From Zetaproteobacteria bacterium (GTDB lineage: Bacteria > Pseudomonadota > Zetaproteobacteria > Mariprofundales > Mariprofundaceae): a stretch of DNA of 14,593 nt. Where the stretch lies: assembly GCA_021545665.1 (NCBI GenBank), contig JAJRTX010000234.1:1-14593 (forward strand). The letters are read 5' to 3'. The notes below the pieces were generated by a model, which worked only from the letters and a program-made list of their open reading frames with translations, was not told the DNA's origin and did no database searches. Positions 1-6,005 of this stretch are shown here, piece after piece. The position numbers were made by a program, and so were the translations under genes. The stretch's first letter is position 1. Each line of letters begins with the position of its first letter.

Positions 1-1
1 C

Positions 2-82
2 GCAATGCTGGATCGAATCACCCATCATTGCGATATTATAGAGACTGGAAATGAGAGCTGGAGATTTAAGAATCGAGCATGA
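2..82 (+). CDS. istB: IstB-like ATPase, C-terminal end only (IS21 transposition helper)
   Basis: Reading from base 2 gives 26 residues beginning AMLDRITHHCDIIETGNES, then WRFKNRA and a TGA stop at 80-82. The pattern LLDRLTHHC.I.ETGN.SWR.K.R is the typical C-terminus of IstB, the AAA+ helper ATPase that loads IS21 transposase onto target DNA. Only the tail is present because the window starts inside the gene. The stop lies 57 bases before the inferred end of the element, the usual arrangement for istB. The identification rests on this short but characteristic tail and on the terminal repeats next to it. Confidence 0.8.
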   Translation, partial: AMLDRITHHCDIIETGNESWRFKNRA

Positions 83-86
83 TTTA

Positions 87-134
87 GGGGGGTCAAAATT
101 AGACGCTGATGGGGGGTCAATTTTGGGCGCTGAT
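87..134 (+). repeat. Two tandem 24-bp terminal repeats of the IS21-type element
   Basis: Bases 87-110 and 111-134 are head-to-tail copies that both begin GGGGGGTCA and end CGCTGAT, identical at 20 of 24 positions. They lie between the istB stop and the end of the element at 139. Tandem terminal repeats of this kind are transposase-binding sites in IS21-family elements; that role is inferred here. Confidence 0.8.
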
Positions 135-139
135 TGACA

Positions 140-380
140 GCTGATGCTAAAAATGAACTTGGTGATATAAAAACGATCCGGAATACTTTCGTAGGGTTTC
201 AACCATACCTATATGAAGATATGGCAGCTTAATGCGAGAGGGATTCATGTCACAGCAAAAAAACCTATATGGATTGTTTTGACAAGATTTAGCTATGGGT
301 TCGGAATACACGAGAACAGAAAGTACCGCCACGCAATTGACCTGATAAATCCAGAATCGCGTGTTCCAGTTGAAGGTTAA
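140..380 (+). pseudogene. Unidentified frameshifted gene fragment between the IS end and prmC
   Basis: I do not recognise this protein. Reading from base 140, an open frame beginning ADAKNELGDIKTIRNTFVGF runs to a stop near 232. A second frame has a 55-codon ORF from ATG 213 to the TAA at 378-380; it ends KYRHAIDLINPESRVPVEG. The two frames overlap at 191-213. Removing one G from the GGG at 194-196 would join them into one product of about 79 residues with no internal stop. The 5' side is cut exactly at the IS end. I infer the 3' end of a gene interrupted by the IS21-type element and then broken by a one-base insertion. It could also be chance coding; codon statistics and a protein search would decide. 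Confidence 0.35.
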
Positions 381-1143
381 CAGGTGTGCGAGGCAGCCCA
401 CAAAGGCCGGTTTCGAGTATGATCAATCCCCGTGGCTGCAAATAAGCAGAGCCTTGTTTGAGTATAATTTCCAGATACTTAAGTCCATCAGCAGCATCAG
501 TGAGTGCAGTTCGAGGTTCATAAGTCAGTTCCGGCTCCAGCAGATGCATTTCATGGTCTGCAACATAAGGCGGATTGGAAATAATGGCGTCAAATAACCC
601 ATCAGTCAGATCCAGTGCTTCCAGCATATTCCCCACCCGGAATGTGATACGATCACCGACCTGCTGTTTCTCTGCATTCGAACGCGCTGTTCTAATTGCT
701 GCTTTTGAAATATCGGTTGCAATAATATGCGCATGGGGATATTCACAGGCCAGTGTAACGGCAATACAACCGGACCCAGTACCAATGTCACAGAAACGGT
801 AACTGCCATTCTGATCCGGGAATTTCTCCAGCACAGCTTCAATCAAATGTTCAGTTTCCGGCCGGGGAATCAACACATCCGGATTAACCAGAAAACTACG
901 TGACCAGAATTCCTTTTCGCCGATAATATAAGCCAACGGCTCACGCTTGATACGGCGTTTCAGTAAATCATAATAAGCACTAAGCACTGTCTCGGGTACT
1001 TCGTCATGGGTTTTAACAAAAATATCCGTGCGGCTAATCTGCCAGACATGCATCAGCAACAATTCAGCATCCAGACGTGAAGAATCACATCCGGCTTCTT
1101 GTAATTGAACAGTAGCCTGCCGAAGCAGTTCCCCGGTTTTCAT
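289..1143 (-). CDS. prmC: Release factor glutamine methyltransferase PrmC with replaced C-terminus
   Basis: PrmC (HemK) uses S-adenosylmethionine to methylate the glutamine of the GGQ motif of release factors in the cytoplasm. From ATG 1143, residues 1-70 form the helical N-terminal domain. PRPETEHL at 93-100, the AdoMet loop DIGTGSGCIAV at 119-129, ATDIS at 142-146 and the substrate motif NPPYV at 190-194 follow. Family similarity stops after the strand ending ETG (residues 244-246, near base 406). Normal proteins continue about 35 residues, finishing the methyltransferase fold; here 38 unrelated residues (247-284) read out of foreign DNA instead. The frame also opens upstream with TTG at 1155, but ATG 1143 matches the family start better; neither has a clear Shine-Dalgarno sequence. 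The gene normally follows prfA directly, but here 1.9 kb separate them. It is probably impaired or inactive. Confidence 0.85.
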   Translation of the reverse strand: MKTGELLRQATVQLQEAGCDSSRLDAELLLMHVWQISRTDIFVKTHDEVPETVLSAYYDLLKRRIKREPLAYIIGEKEFWSRSFLVNPDVLIPRPETEHLIEAVLEKFPDQNGSYRFCDIGTGSGCIAVTLACEYPHAHIIATDISKAAIRTARSNAEKQQVGDRITFRVGNMLEALDLTDGLFDAIISNPPYVADHEMHLLEPELTYEPRTALTDAADGLKYLEIILKQGSAYLQPRGLIILETGLCGLPRTPVNLQLEHAILDLSGQLRGGTFCSRVFRTHS

Positions 1144-1231
1144 CACTTGTGACAATTTATATTTTTTATCAAAGGGTCATCCTCTCTTTCTCAAGTTACA
1201 CCAAATCAGACGAATAGCTGAGATAACCGCC

Positions 1232-1258
1232 AAAAGAGGTCATTTATTAACTAACCTC
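1232..1258 (-). terminator. Possible intrinsic terminator after the SIR2-like gene
   Basis: Read on the minus strand, GAGGTTA (1258-1252) can pair with TGACCTC (1242-1236) across a 9-base loop, with one T-G wobble, and TTTT follows. It lies 41 bases beyond the SIR2-like stop and before prmC. The stem is short and A/T-rich inside, so this is tentative. Confidence 0.4.
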
Positions 1259-1298
1259 ATGAGTCAAGAAATACACGTACAATTCAAATTATTAAATT

Positions 1299-2339
1299 TC
1301 AAAATGCTAAACTTCTCCAATATTCAGTAAAAAAAGCGCCACAAACTAGATCTGACATTCTTGTATCCACTTTACAGTTATATAGTCCATTGATTTGATC
1401 ACGTATAACTTTCTTGTCGCTTTCAGAAAGTCCAAAGGTTGTAGCATAGCACTTCAGTGAATAATTTTTATCTTTGTGACTGTCAGGAGCAATAAGTTCC
1501 ATATTTAAGTCATGAAAAGCAAACCCCATAAATACCAGCCTATCAACTTCACTCATACGTTTTTGTATCTCAAAGTAATCATTTGAGGTTAGTCCAATTT
1601 CTTCTGAAAAAGTTTTGATCTCATTGGCAAGAATTAAGAGAGCTTCTGGACTTGGCTTGGAACCGAATTCCATAAAAACTTTTTTATCAAGCCAAGGTAA
1701 AGAGCCAACACTTCCATATGGATGATATATCTTAATGGACTGAACTAGATCAGTGGCTTCAGCTTCAGACATTCTAAAATAGGCCTGTAAATTATTAAAT
1801 AAGAAATGCTCTACACATCGATCATAATTAAATATTATAAGTGTAATGGATTGAAATCTCTTTTTAAGATCATCTTTGCTGCAGTTTTCAGTAAGGATCT
1901 GGAAGAATGGTATATACCAAGTCTTTTCTAAAGAACTATAGTTAATATTTGAATCTGCTCGTTTTTTTTCAAAATATAGAAGGCTTTTTTTCTCTGCCTC
2001 TAATATTGATCGAACTATTGCCAGTTTTCCACATAAGGCGATTTTTTCATTATCTCGATGATTATTGATAAAATTATCTATTGAAATTGCTTGGTGAGGC
2101 AATATATCTCTAATGTGCCATGCTTCATGTAAATAGGGGTTTATATCGCTATCATACACATTAGGTTGTTGAACATGCATCTGTAAAGCATCTGCTATGA
2201 GATGATCTCCACTGACCTGACGAATATCAAAACATATATCTAGCAGTCTAGAAATACTGTCTTTTAATTCAAACCCAGTTGGCAATTTAGCTTCTTTACT
2301 AGCGCCAGCACCGATCACAAACACAGTTTTTTTATACAT
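1299..2339 (-). CDS. SIR2-like domain protein, putative NAD-consuming defence effector
   Basis: A 346-residue protein resembling stand-alone SIR2-like proteins of prokaryotic immunity, in which the SIR2 domain usually hydrolyses NAD+ on phage infection. Visible are the nucleotide-binding loop VFVIGAGAS at residues 6-14, SIDNFI at 86-91 (a common SIR2_2-type motif), IIFNYD at 168-173 with the candidate catalytic Asn171, IYHPYGS at 204-210 with candidate His206, and VFMGFAFHDLN at 269-279. There is no signal peptide or obvious membrane segment. An upstream in-frame GTG at 2345 is possible, but AGAGGAA at 2346-2352 is ideally placed for ATG 2339. Base composition is visibly richer in A and T than hemA, prfA or maeB, which suggests transfer. 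It follows the toxin gene after 121 bp and has a candidate promoter of its own. NADase activity and a role in defence are inferred from the family. Confidence 0.72.
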   Translation of the reverse strand: MYKKTVFVIGAGASKEAKLPTGFELKDSISRLLDICFDIRQVSGDHLIADALQMHVQQPNVYDSDINPYLHEAWHIRDILPHQAISIDNFINNHRDNEKIALCGKLAIVRSILEAEKKSLLYFEKKRADSNINYSSLEKTWYIPFFQILTENCSKDDLKKRFQSITLIIFNYDRCVEHFLFNNLQAYFRMSEAEATDLVQSIKIYHPYGSVGSLPWLDKKVFMEFGSKPSPEALLILANEIKTFSEEIGLTSNDYFEIQKRMSEVDRLVFMGFAFHDLNMELIAPDSHKDKNYSLKCYATTFGLSESDKKVIRDQINGLYNCKVDTRMSDLVCGAFFTEYWRSLAF

Positions 2340-2362
2340 ACTCACTTCCTCTTTAGAATATG

Positions 2363-2391
2363 GCTATATCTAAACATCTCGATTAAGTGAA
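2363..2391 (-). promoter_or_regulatory. Candidate sigma-70 promoter of the SIR2-like gene
   Basis: On the minus strand TTCACT (2391-2386) and TATAGC (2368-2363) are 17 bases apart, 24 bases upstream of the ATG. The -35 box lies inside a small inverted repeat, AAGTG/CACTT at 2385-2400, which could be an operator. Both boxes are imperfect. Confidence 0.35.
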
Positions 2392-2466
2392 TGTCCACTT
2401 GGGTCGAATTAAGACACCTAGAGCAATCAAAATCCGGCAAGCACTCACATTCCAAGATAACATTAA

Positions 2467-2760
2467 TTATGTCCTGTCCAGCCAATAATTCGGTTTACGA
2501 TGCTGGTGCATGACGGTAAGGATGATAATTTCAGATGGCATGATGCGATAGAGTAAAGCATAAGGGAAATGCCTGAGCAGTTTACGTCGGATATTGGGAT
2601 GAATGACAGGGGTAGATTCTGGGAGCGCCTTTATTGTGCAGACACCTCGATCAACTTCATCCAGAAAACGAAAACCAAGACCGGGCATCTGTTGTTCATA
2701 ATATTGTGCGGATGCTTTCATTTCCTCCTCGGCAGGAGCAAGGAAACGAACAGATGTCAT
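2467..2760 (-). CDS. Type II toxin of the RelE/ParE superfamily
   Basis: A 97-residue basic protein with the complete ParE/RelE pattern. An N-terminal RFLAPAEEEM strand-helix is followed by SAQYYEQQMPGLGFRFLDEV (residues 17-36), the RRKLLRHFPYALLYRI core (58-73), and a C-terminal MHQHRKPNYWLDR typical of 'H..R.P.YW..R' members. Toxins of this fold either cleave ribosome-bound mRNA (RelE type) or poison gyrase (ParE type), and sequence alone does not say which. The ATG overlaps the antitoxin stop as ATGA (2757-2760), so translation is probably coupled and toxin made only after antitoxin. The length is normal and nothing suggests inactivation. It sits downstream of prfA on the same strand and is separated from it by the module's own promoter. 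Confidence 0.85.
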   Translation of the reverse strand: MTSVRFLAPAEEEMKASAQYYEQQMPGLGFRFLDEVDRGVCTIKALPESTPVIHPNIRRKLLRHFPYALLYRIMPSEIIILTVMHQHRKPNYWLDRT

Positions 2761-2984
2761 TTGAGACTGCTACGTGTCCGTTCAAGAACTTCATCAGCCG
2801 GGCTGGAAGAGATTTCACCTTGTTTATAAGCTGCATAACGTGTTCCGGCTTCTTTGATCCATAATTTCTCAACATCTGTGTCTTCACCGACATCAAGTGA
2901 GGCAATCAGATGTTCGGCAAGTAAAGCCCGTTCAGATTGGTCCAGATGCATGGCTTGTGATTCAATCTCTTGCAGTGCAGGCAT
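2757..2984 (-). CDS. Type II antitoxin, putative addiction-module component family
   Basis: A 75-residue acidic protein resembling the TIGR02574 / Unstab_antitox family: an N-terminal EIESQAMHLDQSERALLAEHLIASL helix pair (about residues 6-30), then LWIKEAGTRYAAYKQGEI (41-58) and a PADEVLERTR tail. These antitoxins pair with RelE/ParE toxins; the C-terminal part wraps the toxin, and the proteins are usually unstable. The start is ATG 2984, with AGGAGG at 2991-2996 six bases upstream. A competing ATG at 2989 is out of frame. The stop overlaps the toxin start by four bases. Autorepression is usual for such pairs, and a consensus promoter with repeated TGATA boxes lies directly upstream. Confidence 0.82.
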   Translation of the reverse strand: MPALQEIESQAMHLDQSERALLAEHLIASLDVGEDTDVEKLWIKEAGTRYAAYKQGEISSSPADEVLERTRSSLK

Positions 2985-3004
2985 GGCATTCCTCCTTTAA
3001 GTGC

Positions 3005-3044
3005 TGATATTCTCCATTATAGTTATCAAATGCTGTCATATCAA
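3005..3044 (-). promoter_or_regulatory. Strong sigma-70 promoter with operator-like boxes for the toxin-antitoxin pair
   Basis: On the minus strand TTGATA (3044-3039) and TATAAT (3021-3016) are separated by exactly 17 bases, nearly a perfect consensus. TGATA appears at 3043-3039 and 3028-3024 in one direction and inverted at 3009-3005, so the last two flank the -10 box as an inverted repeat. This suits binding by an autorepressing toxin-antitoxin complex. The promoter elements are seen directly; the operator role is inferred. Confidence 0.7.
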
Positions 3045-3077
3045 AAAAAGGTGAACTTGACTTCGGAATCTTATATG

Positions 3078-4145
3078 TCAGTTGGAAGCCAGCAGTTCGG
3101 CTTGCCGGTGGGTTAGCAATGCATCAATAAGTTCACTCATATCGCCATTCATGATCTGTTCCAGTTTATACAGGGTCAGGTTTATGCGATGGTCTGTAAT
3201 ACGGCCCTGGGGGAAATTATATGTACGAATTCGCTCGGAGCGATCACCTGATCCAACCATGCCCTTGCGGGTATCAGCACGCTGGGCATCGGCTTCGGAC
3301 TGTTCCTTGTCAAACAGGCGTGCCTGCAAAACCTTCATGGCTCTGGCCTTGTTCTTATGCTGGCTGGCCTGATCCTGGCAGGTGACAACAATACCGCTGG
3401 GGATATGGGTAATGCGCACGGCAGATTCGGTTTTATTGACATGCTGTCCGCCGGCACCGGAGGCGCGGTAAACATCGATGCGAATATCATCCGGGCGAAT
3501 CTGAACATCCACCTCTTCAGCTTCCGGCAGTATCGCCACAGTACAGGCAGAGGTATGAATGCGACCACCGGATTCGGTTTCAGGCACACGCTGTACGCGG
3601 TGAGTCCCCGATTCAAATTTGAACCGGGAAAATACACCCCTGCCGGTAATCTGGGCAATGATTTCTTTGTAGCCACCAATTCCTGTGTCATTGGCAGAAA
3701 GCACTGTAATCTTGAATCCCTGAGTATTGGCATAACGGCTGTACATGCGAAACAGGTCGGCAACAAACAGAGCCGCTTCCTCACCACCGGTTCCTGCCCG
3801 AATTTCCAGAATCACATTGCGCTGATCATTCGGATCTTTAGGAAGCAGCAGCAGTGTGAGTTGCTCATCACTTTCGACGATTGCAGTTTTGAGTTCCTGA
3901 ACCTCTGACTCGGCCAGCTCCCGCAGTTCCCGATCACATTCAGGATCAGCAATCAGCTCCTGATTATCATGAAGCTGCTGTACAAGCTGTTGATGTCTTT
4001 CCACCTGTTCCGCAACAGGTTCTATTTCAGAAAATTCACGACTTAACTGGCTGTAGCGTTTTTGATCAGATGTAGTATCGGGATCGGCGAGCAATATAGT
4101 GATTTCATTACGCCTGTGCAGGATGTCATCCAGACGAGTTTTCAT
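3078..4145 (-). CDS. prfA: Peptide chain release factor 1 (RF1)
   Basis: RF1 recognises UAA and UAG stop codons in the ribosomal A site and triggers peptide release. The protein is 355 residues, close to the usual 355-365. [15 protein letters not shown] (113-127) and [13 protein letters not shown] (176-188) precede the tripeptide anticodon PxT, here PET at 188-190. The catalytic loop is [18 protein letters not shown] with GGQ at 232-234, and [18 protein letters not shown] lies near the C-terminus. ATG 4145 is preceded by a GGGG-type ribosome site inside the end of hemA. The start overlaps the hemA stop by 20 bases, so translation is probably coupled. The modifying enzyme PrmC, normally next in the operon, is displaced and truncated. 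The glutamate in PxT is notable because PAT or PVT is commoner. Confidence 0.97.
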   Translation of the reverse strand: MKTRLDDILHRRNEITILLADPDTTSDQKRYSQLSREFSEIEPVAEQVERHQQLVQQLHDNQELIADPECDRELRELAESEVQELKTAIVESDEQLTLLLLPKDPNDQRNVILEIRAGTGGEEAALFVADLFRMYSRYANTQGFKITVLSANDTGIGGYKEIIAQITGRGVFSRFKFESGTHRVQRVPETESGGRIHTSACTVAILPEAEEVDVQIRPDDIRIDVYRASGAGGQHVNKTESAVRITHIPSGIVVTCQDQASQHKNKARAMKVLQARLFDKEQSEADAQRADTRKGMVGSGDRSERIRTYNFPQGRITDHRINLTLYKLEQIMNGDMSELIDALLTHRQAELLASN

Positions 4146-5460
4146 TATTCCCCTTTATATTGGTTATTGTGGCAGATACCGGTTTCGCAGTCGATTCTGA
4201 ATCCAGATCGAACAGGCGGTTGGCTGCACCCATCAGCAGATCTCCCTCAATATCGTCCGGCAAGGACTTCAATGTACGCAAAGTCGGATGCATATAACGT
4301 TTCATCAGAGCCCGGCTAAACTGCTCAACTGCTGCAAGCTGTTTTGCATCGAAGTCTTTCATATAGCGGAATGCTTTCTCCAGTTCTTCACTGCGGCGTT
4401 CGTCCATTTGCTGCTGAATGCGCCTGATCAGTGGCACGGACTCCAGTGATTTCAGCCATTTCAGAAATGAAACAGCCTCTTCTTCCAACAGTAGACCAGC
4501 CTGTTCCGCCTCCTGCTGACGATGTTCAACATTGCCCTGCACAACCAGTTGCAGATCATCAATGTCGTAGAGATAGACACCATCGAGATCACCAATGCGC
4601 GGATCAATGTCACGTGGTACGGCAATATCAACAAGGAACATGGGTTTCCCTTTTCGCTTGTGCATAGCGGCCTTAACCACATCAGGCAATAGCACAAAAG
4701 TACTGGCGCCGGTACTGGACAACACAATGTCCGCCGCATCAAGATAATCAGAAAGTTGCTCCAGTGTCAGAGCATGACCTTCAAACTCCAGTGCCAGATT
4801 CTGTGCATTGGATAAGGTGCGATTGGCAACAAGGATATCCGTACAACCATTACTTCTAAGGTGCCTGGCTGCCAGTTCAGCCATTTCACCTGCACCCATC
4901 AACAGGATGGTTTTTCCTGACAAGTCACCATATATATGACGCGCCAGCTCAACAGCACATGATGAAATATTTACTGCCTGTTTACCGATGCCTGTTTCAC
5001 TGCGGGCGCGTTTGGCGGCGGCAAAAGTAGATTGATACAGGCGGTGCAACACATGCCCGGCAGCATTGGCAGACAGCGCATGTTCATAAGATGATTTAAC
5101 CTGACCGAGAATCTGAGGCTCACCAAGTACGAGCGAGTCAAGACCCGAGGCGACAGCAAACAGATGACGGATAGCCTGATCTGTTGTATAAGAATACAGA
5201 TGCTCGCAGATCCGTTCCAGATCCACTCCTGCTTTCTCAGCAAACCACTCATGCACTGCGGCAATACCTGCATCAGGATCATGGGTAACAATGGTCATTT
5301 CCACACGGTTACAGGTTGATAACAAAGCGGCTTCCCGAATTGCCGGATGCCTGATCTGCTGTTGCAGGATTCCTACAATATCAGTTTCCACAACGGCCAG
5401 ACGCTCGCGTAATTCAATGGGAGCGGTTTTGTGGTTTAGTCCAATATGGCAAATGCGCAT
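4126..5460 (-). CDS. hemA: Glutamyl-tRNA reductase
   Basis: HemA reduces glutamyl-tRNA(Glu) with NADPH to glutamate-1-semialdehyde, the first committed step of tetrapyrrole synthesis by the C5 pathway. The protein has 444 residues. The catalytic domain begins [19 protein letters not shown] and carries the active cysteine in STCNRVE at Cys50. [17 protein letters not shown] (106-122) is the family signature, [17 protein letters not shown] (185-201) is the NADPH-binding fold, and the C-terminal 130 residues form the helical dimerisation region with the RFLDLDSES-like end expected for the family. The start is fixed by the conserved N-terminus, although no clear Shine-Dalgarno sequence precedes it. 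The 3' end overlaps prfA, as in many proteobacteria. The C5 route argues against most alphaproteobacteria. Confidence 0.97.
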   Translation of the reverse strand: MRICHIGLNHKTAPIELRERLAVVETDIVGILQQQIRHPAIREAALLSTCNRVEMTIVTHDPDAGIAAVHEWFAEKAGVDLERICEHLYSYTTDQAIRHLFAVASGLDSLVLGEPQILGQVKSSYEHALSANAAGHVLHRLYQSTFAAAKRARSETGIGKQAVNISSCAVELARHIYGDLSGKTILLMGAGEMAELAARHLRSNGCTDILVANRTLSNAQNLALEFEGHALTLEQLSDYLDAADIVLSSTGASTFVLLPDVVKAAMHKRKGKPMFLVDIAVPRDIDPRIGDLDGVYLYDIDDLQLVVQGNVEHRQQEAEQAGLLLEEEAVSFLKWLKSLESVPLIRRIQQQMDERRSEELEKAFRYMKDFDAKQLAAVEQFSRALMKRYMHPTLRTLKSLPDDIEGDLLMGAANRLFDLDSESTAKPVSATITNIKGNNENSSG

Positions 5461-5508
5461 GGGGGAAAGCTAACTATTCAGGACAGTTAGGTACAGAGCC
5501 TGATAACG

Positions 5509-5919
5509 CTAATCTTCCTGCATCTCCAGAGGGACAGGAATGTTATGTTCCGGATCGGCAAACATTAAGGCATCCAGTCTACCCTCAGTACCCAACTCAA
5601 GCAGAAGATGAAAACATACTTCTTTTTCACTGTGCTTCTCAAAATAACTGGACAGCCGCAATAGTTGTCCTGGTTCAACGTTTCCATTGCTGTCTGTAGC
5701 CTGATAAATACCCATCAGCGTTAACGAACCCATTCCAGGCTGTACCAGCTGAGATCCTTTAAGCATGTTTTCCGTAACTGGAAAAATAGCTTCAATAATA
5801 TTTCCCCGGCCTGCCAGCAAGCCAAATGTGTGTGGTAAGGCCAGAGCATGATGTAACAATTCCTGCATACAATGCCGTCTGACTGAGAGTGTTTCGCTAA
5901 CTGGAAGGATACTTTGCAT
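5509..5919 (-). CDS. Small uncharacterised protein, possibly a degenerate JAB/MPN-fold protein
   Basis: A 136-residue soluble protein that I do not firmly recognise. The order of its segments resembles bacterial JAB/MPN (Mov34/PAD-1) domains. An N-terminal helix is followed by TFGLLAGRGNIIEAIFPVTEN (about residues 31-51), like 'E.CG.L.G......P..N' in that family. GIYQATDSNGNVEPGQLLRL (about 71-90) stands where metalloprotease members have 'G..HSH....PS..D', and a C-terminal strand GRLDALMFAD follows. The His-x-His zinc ligands are absent (QAT), so if the match is right it would not be a peptidase. It lies between maeB and hemA on the same strand, 48 bases from hemA and 86 from maeB, so it may be co-transcribed with hemA. 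The fold assignment is inference from motif order only. Confidence 0.6.
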   Translation of the reverse strand: MQSILPVSETLSVRRHCMQELLHHALALPHTFGLLAGRGNIIEAIFPVTENMLKGSQLVQPGMGSLTLMGIYQATDSNGNVEPGQLLRLSSYFEKHSEKEVCFHLLLELGTEGRLDALMFADPEHNIPVPLEMQED

Positions 5920-5936
5920 TTCGCAAGCCTAAAAAA

Positions 5937-5966
5937 TAAATACAGCCCGTCAAATCATTGAATCAA
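5937..5966 (-). promoter_or_regulatory. Weak candidate promoter upstream of the small protein-hemA-prfA unit
   Basis: On the minus strand TTGATT (5966-5961) and TATTTA (5942-5937) are 18 bases apart and end 17 bases before the ATG at 5919. The -35 box is good and the -10 box poor. The hemA-prfA unit has to start somewhere after maeB, which is the main reason to note it. Confidence 0.28.
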
Positions 5967-6005
5967 TATGGCAGGCTAAGATTTCCTGATCTTTTCAGGG
6001 CTTCC

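Larger units (their letters stand above)
1..139 (+). mobile_element. Right end of an IS21-family insertion sequence (partial)
   Basis: The segment holds the last codons of an istB gene followed by two tandem terminal repeats and an end reading GATTGACA. Its complement, TGTCAATC, fits the TG...CA termini of the IS21 family. The element continues to the left of the window, so its other end, the istA gene and any target duplication cannot be seen. The inferred right boundary is base 139; unrelated DNA follows. Multiple terminal repeats just inside the ends, bound by the IstA transposase, are a known feature of this family. Confidence 0.8.

Noticed and set aside
147..401. 84-codon minus-strand ORF overlapping the prmC tail
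   Set aside because: There is no ribosome site and no family motif, and it opposes the more protein-like plus-strand fragment.
2385..2400. AAGTG/CACTT inverted repeat as the toxin terminator
   Set aside because: The stem is five pairs with no T run. It overlaps a -35 box, so an operator is more plausible.
3357..3908. Long plus-strand ORF of 183 codons inside prfA
   Set aside because: It is antisense to a clearly conserved RF1 gene and shows no independent motif.
5985..5999. Hairpin CCTGA/TCAGG after maeB as a terminator
   Set aside because: The stem is only five base pairs and no T run follows on the minus strand.
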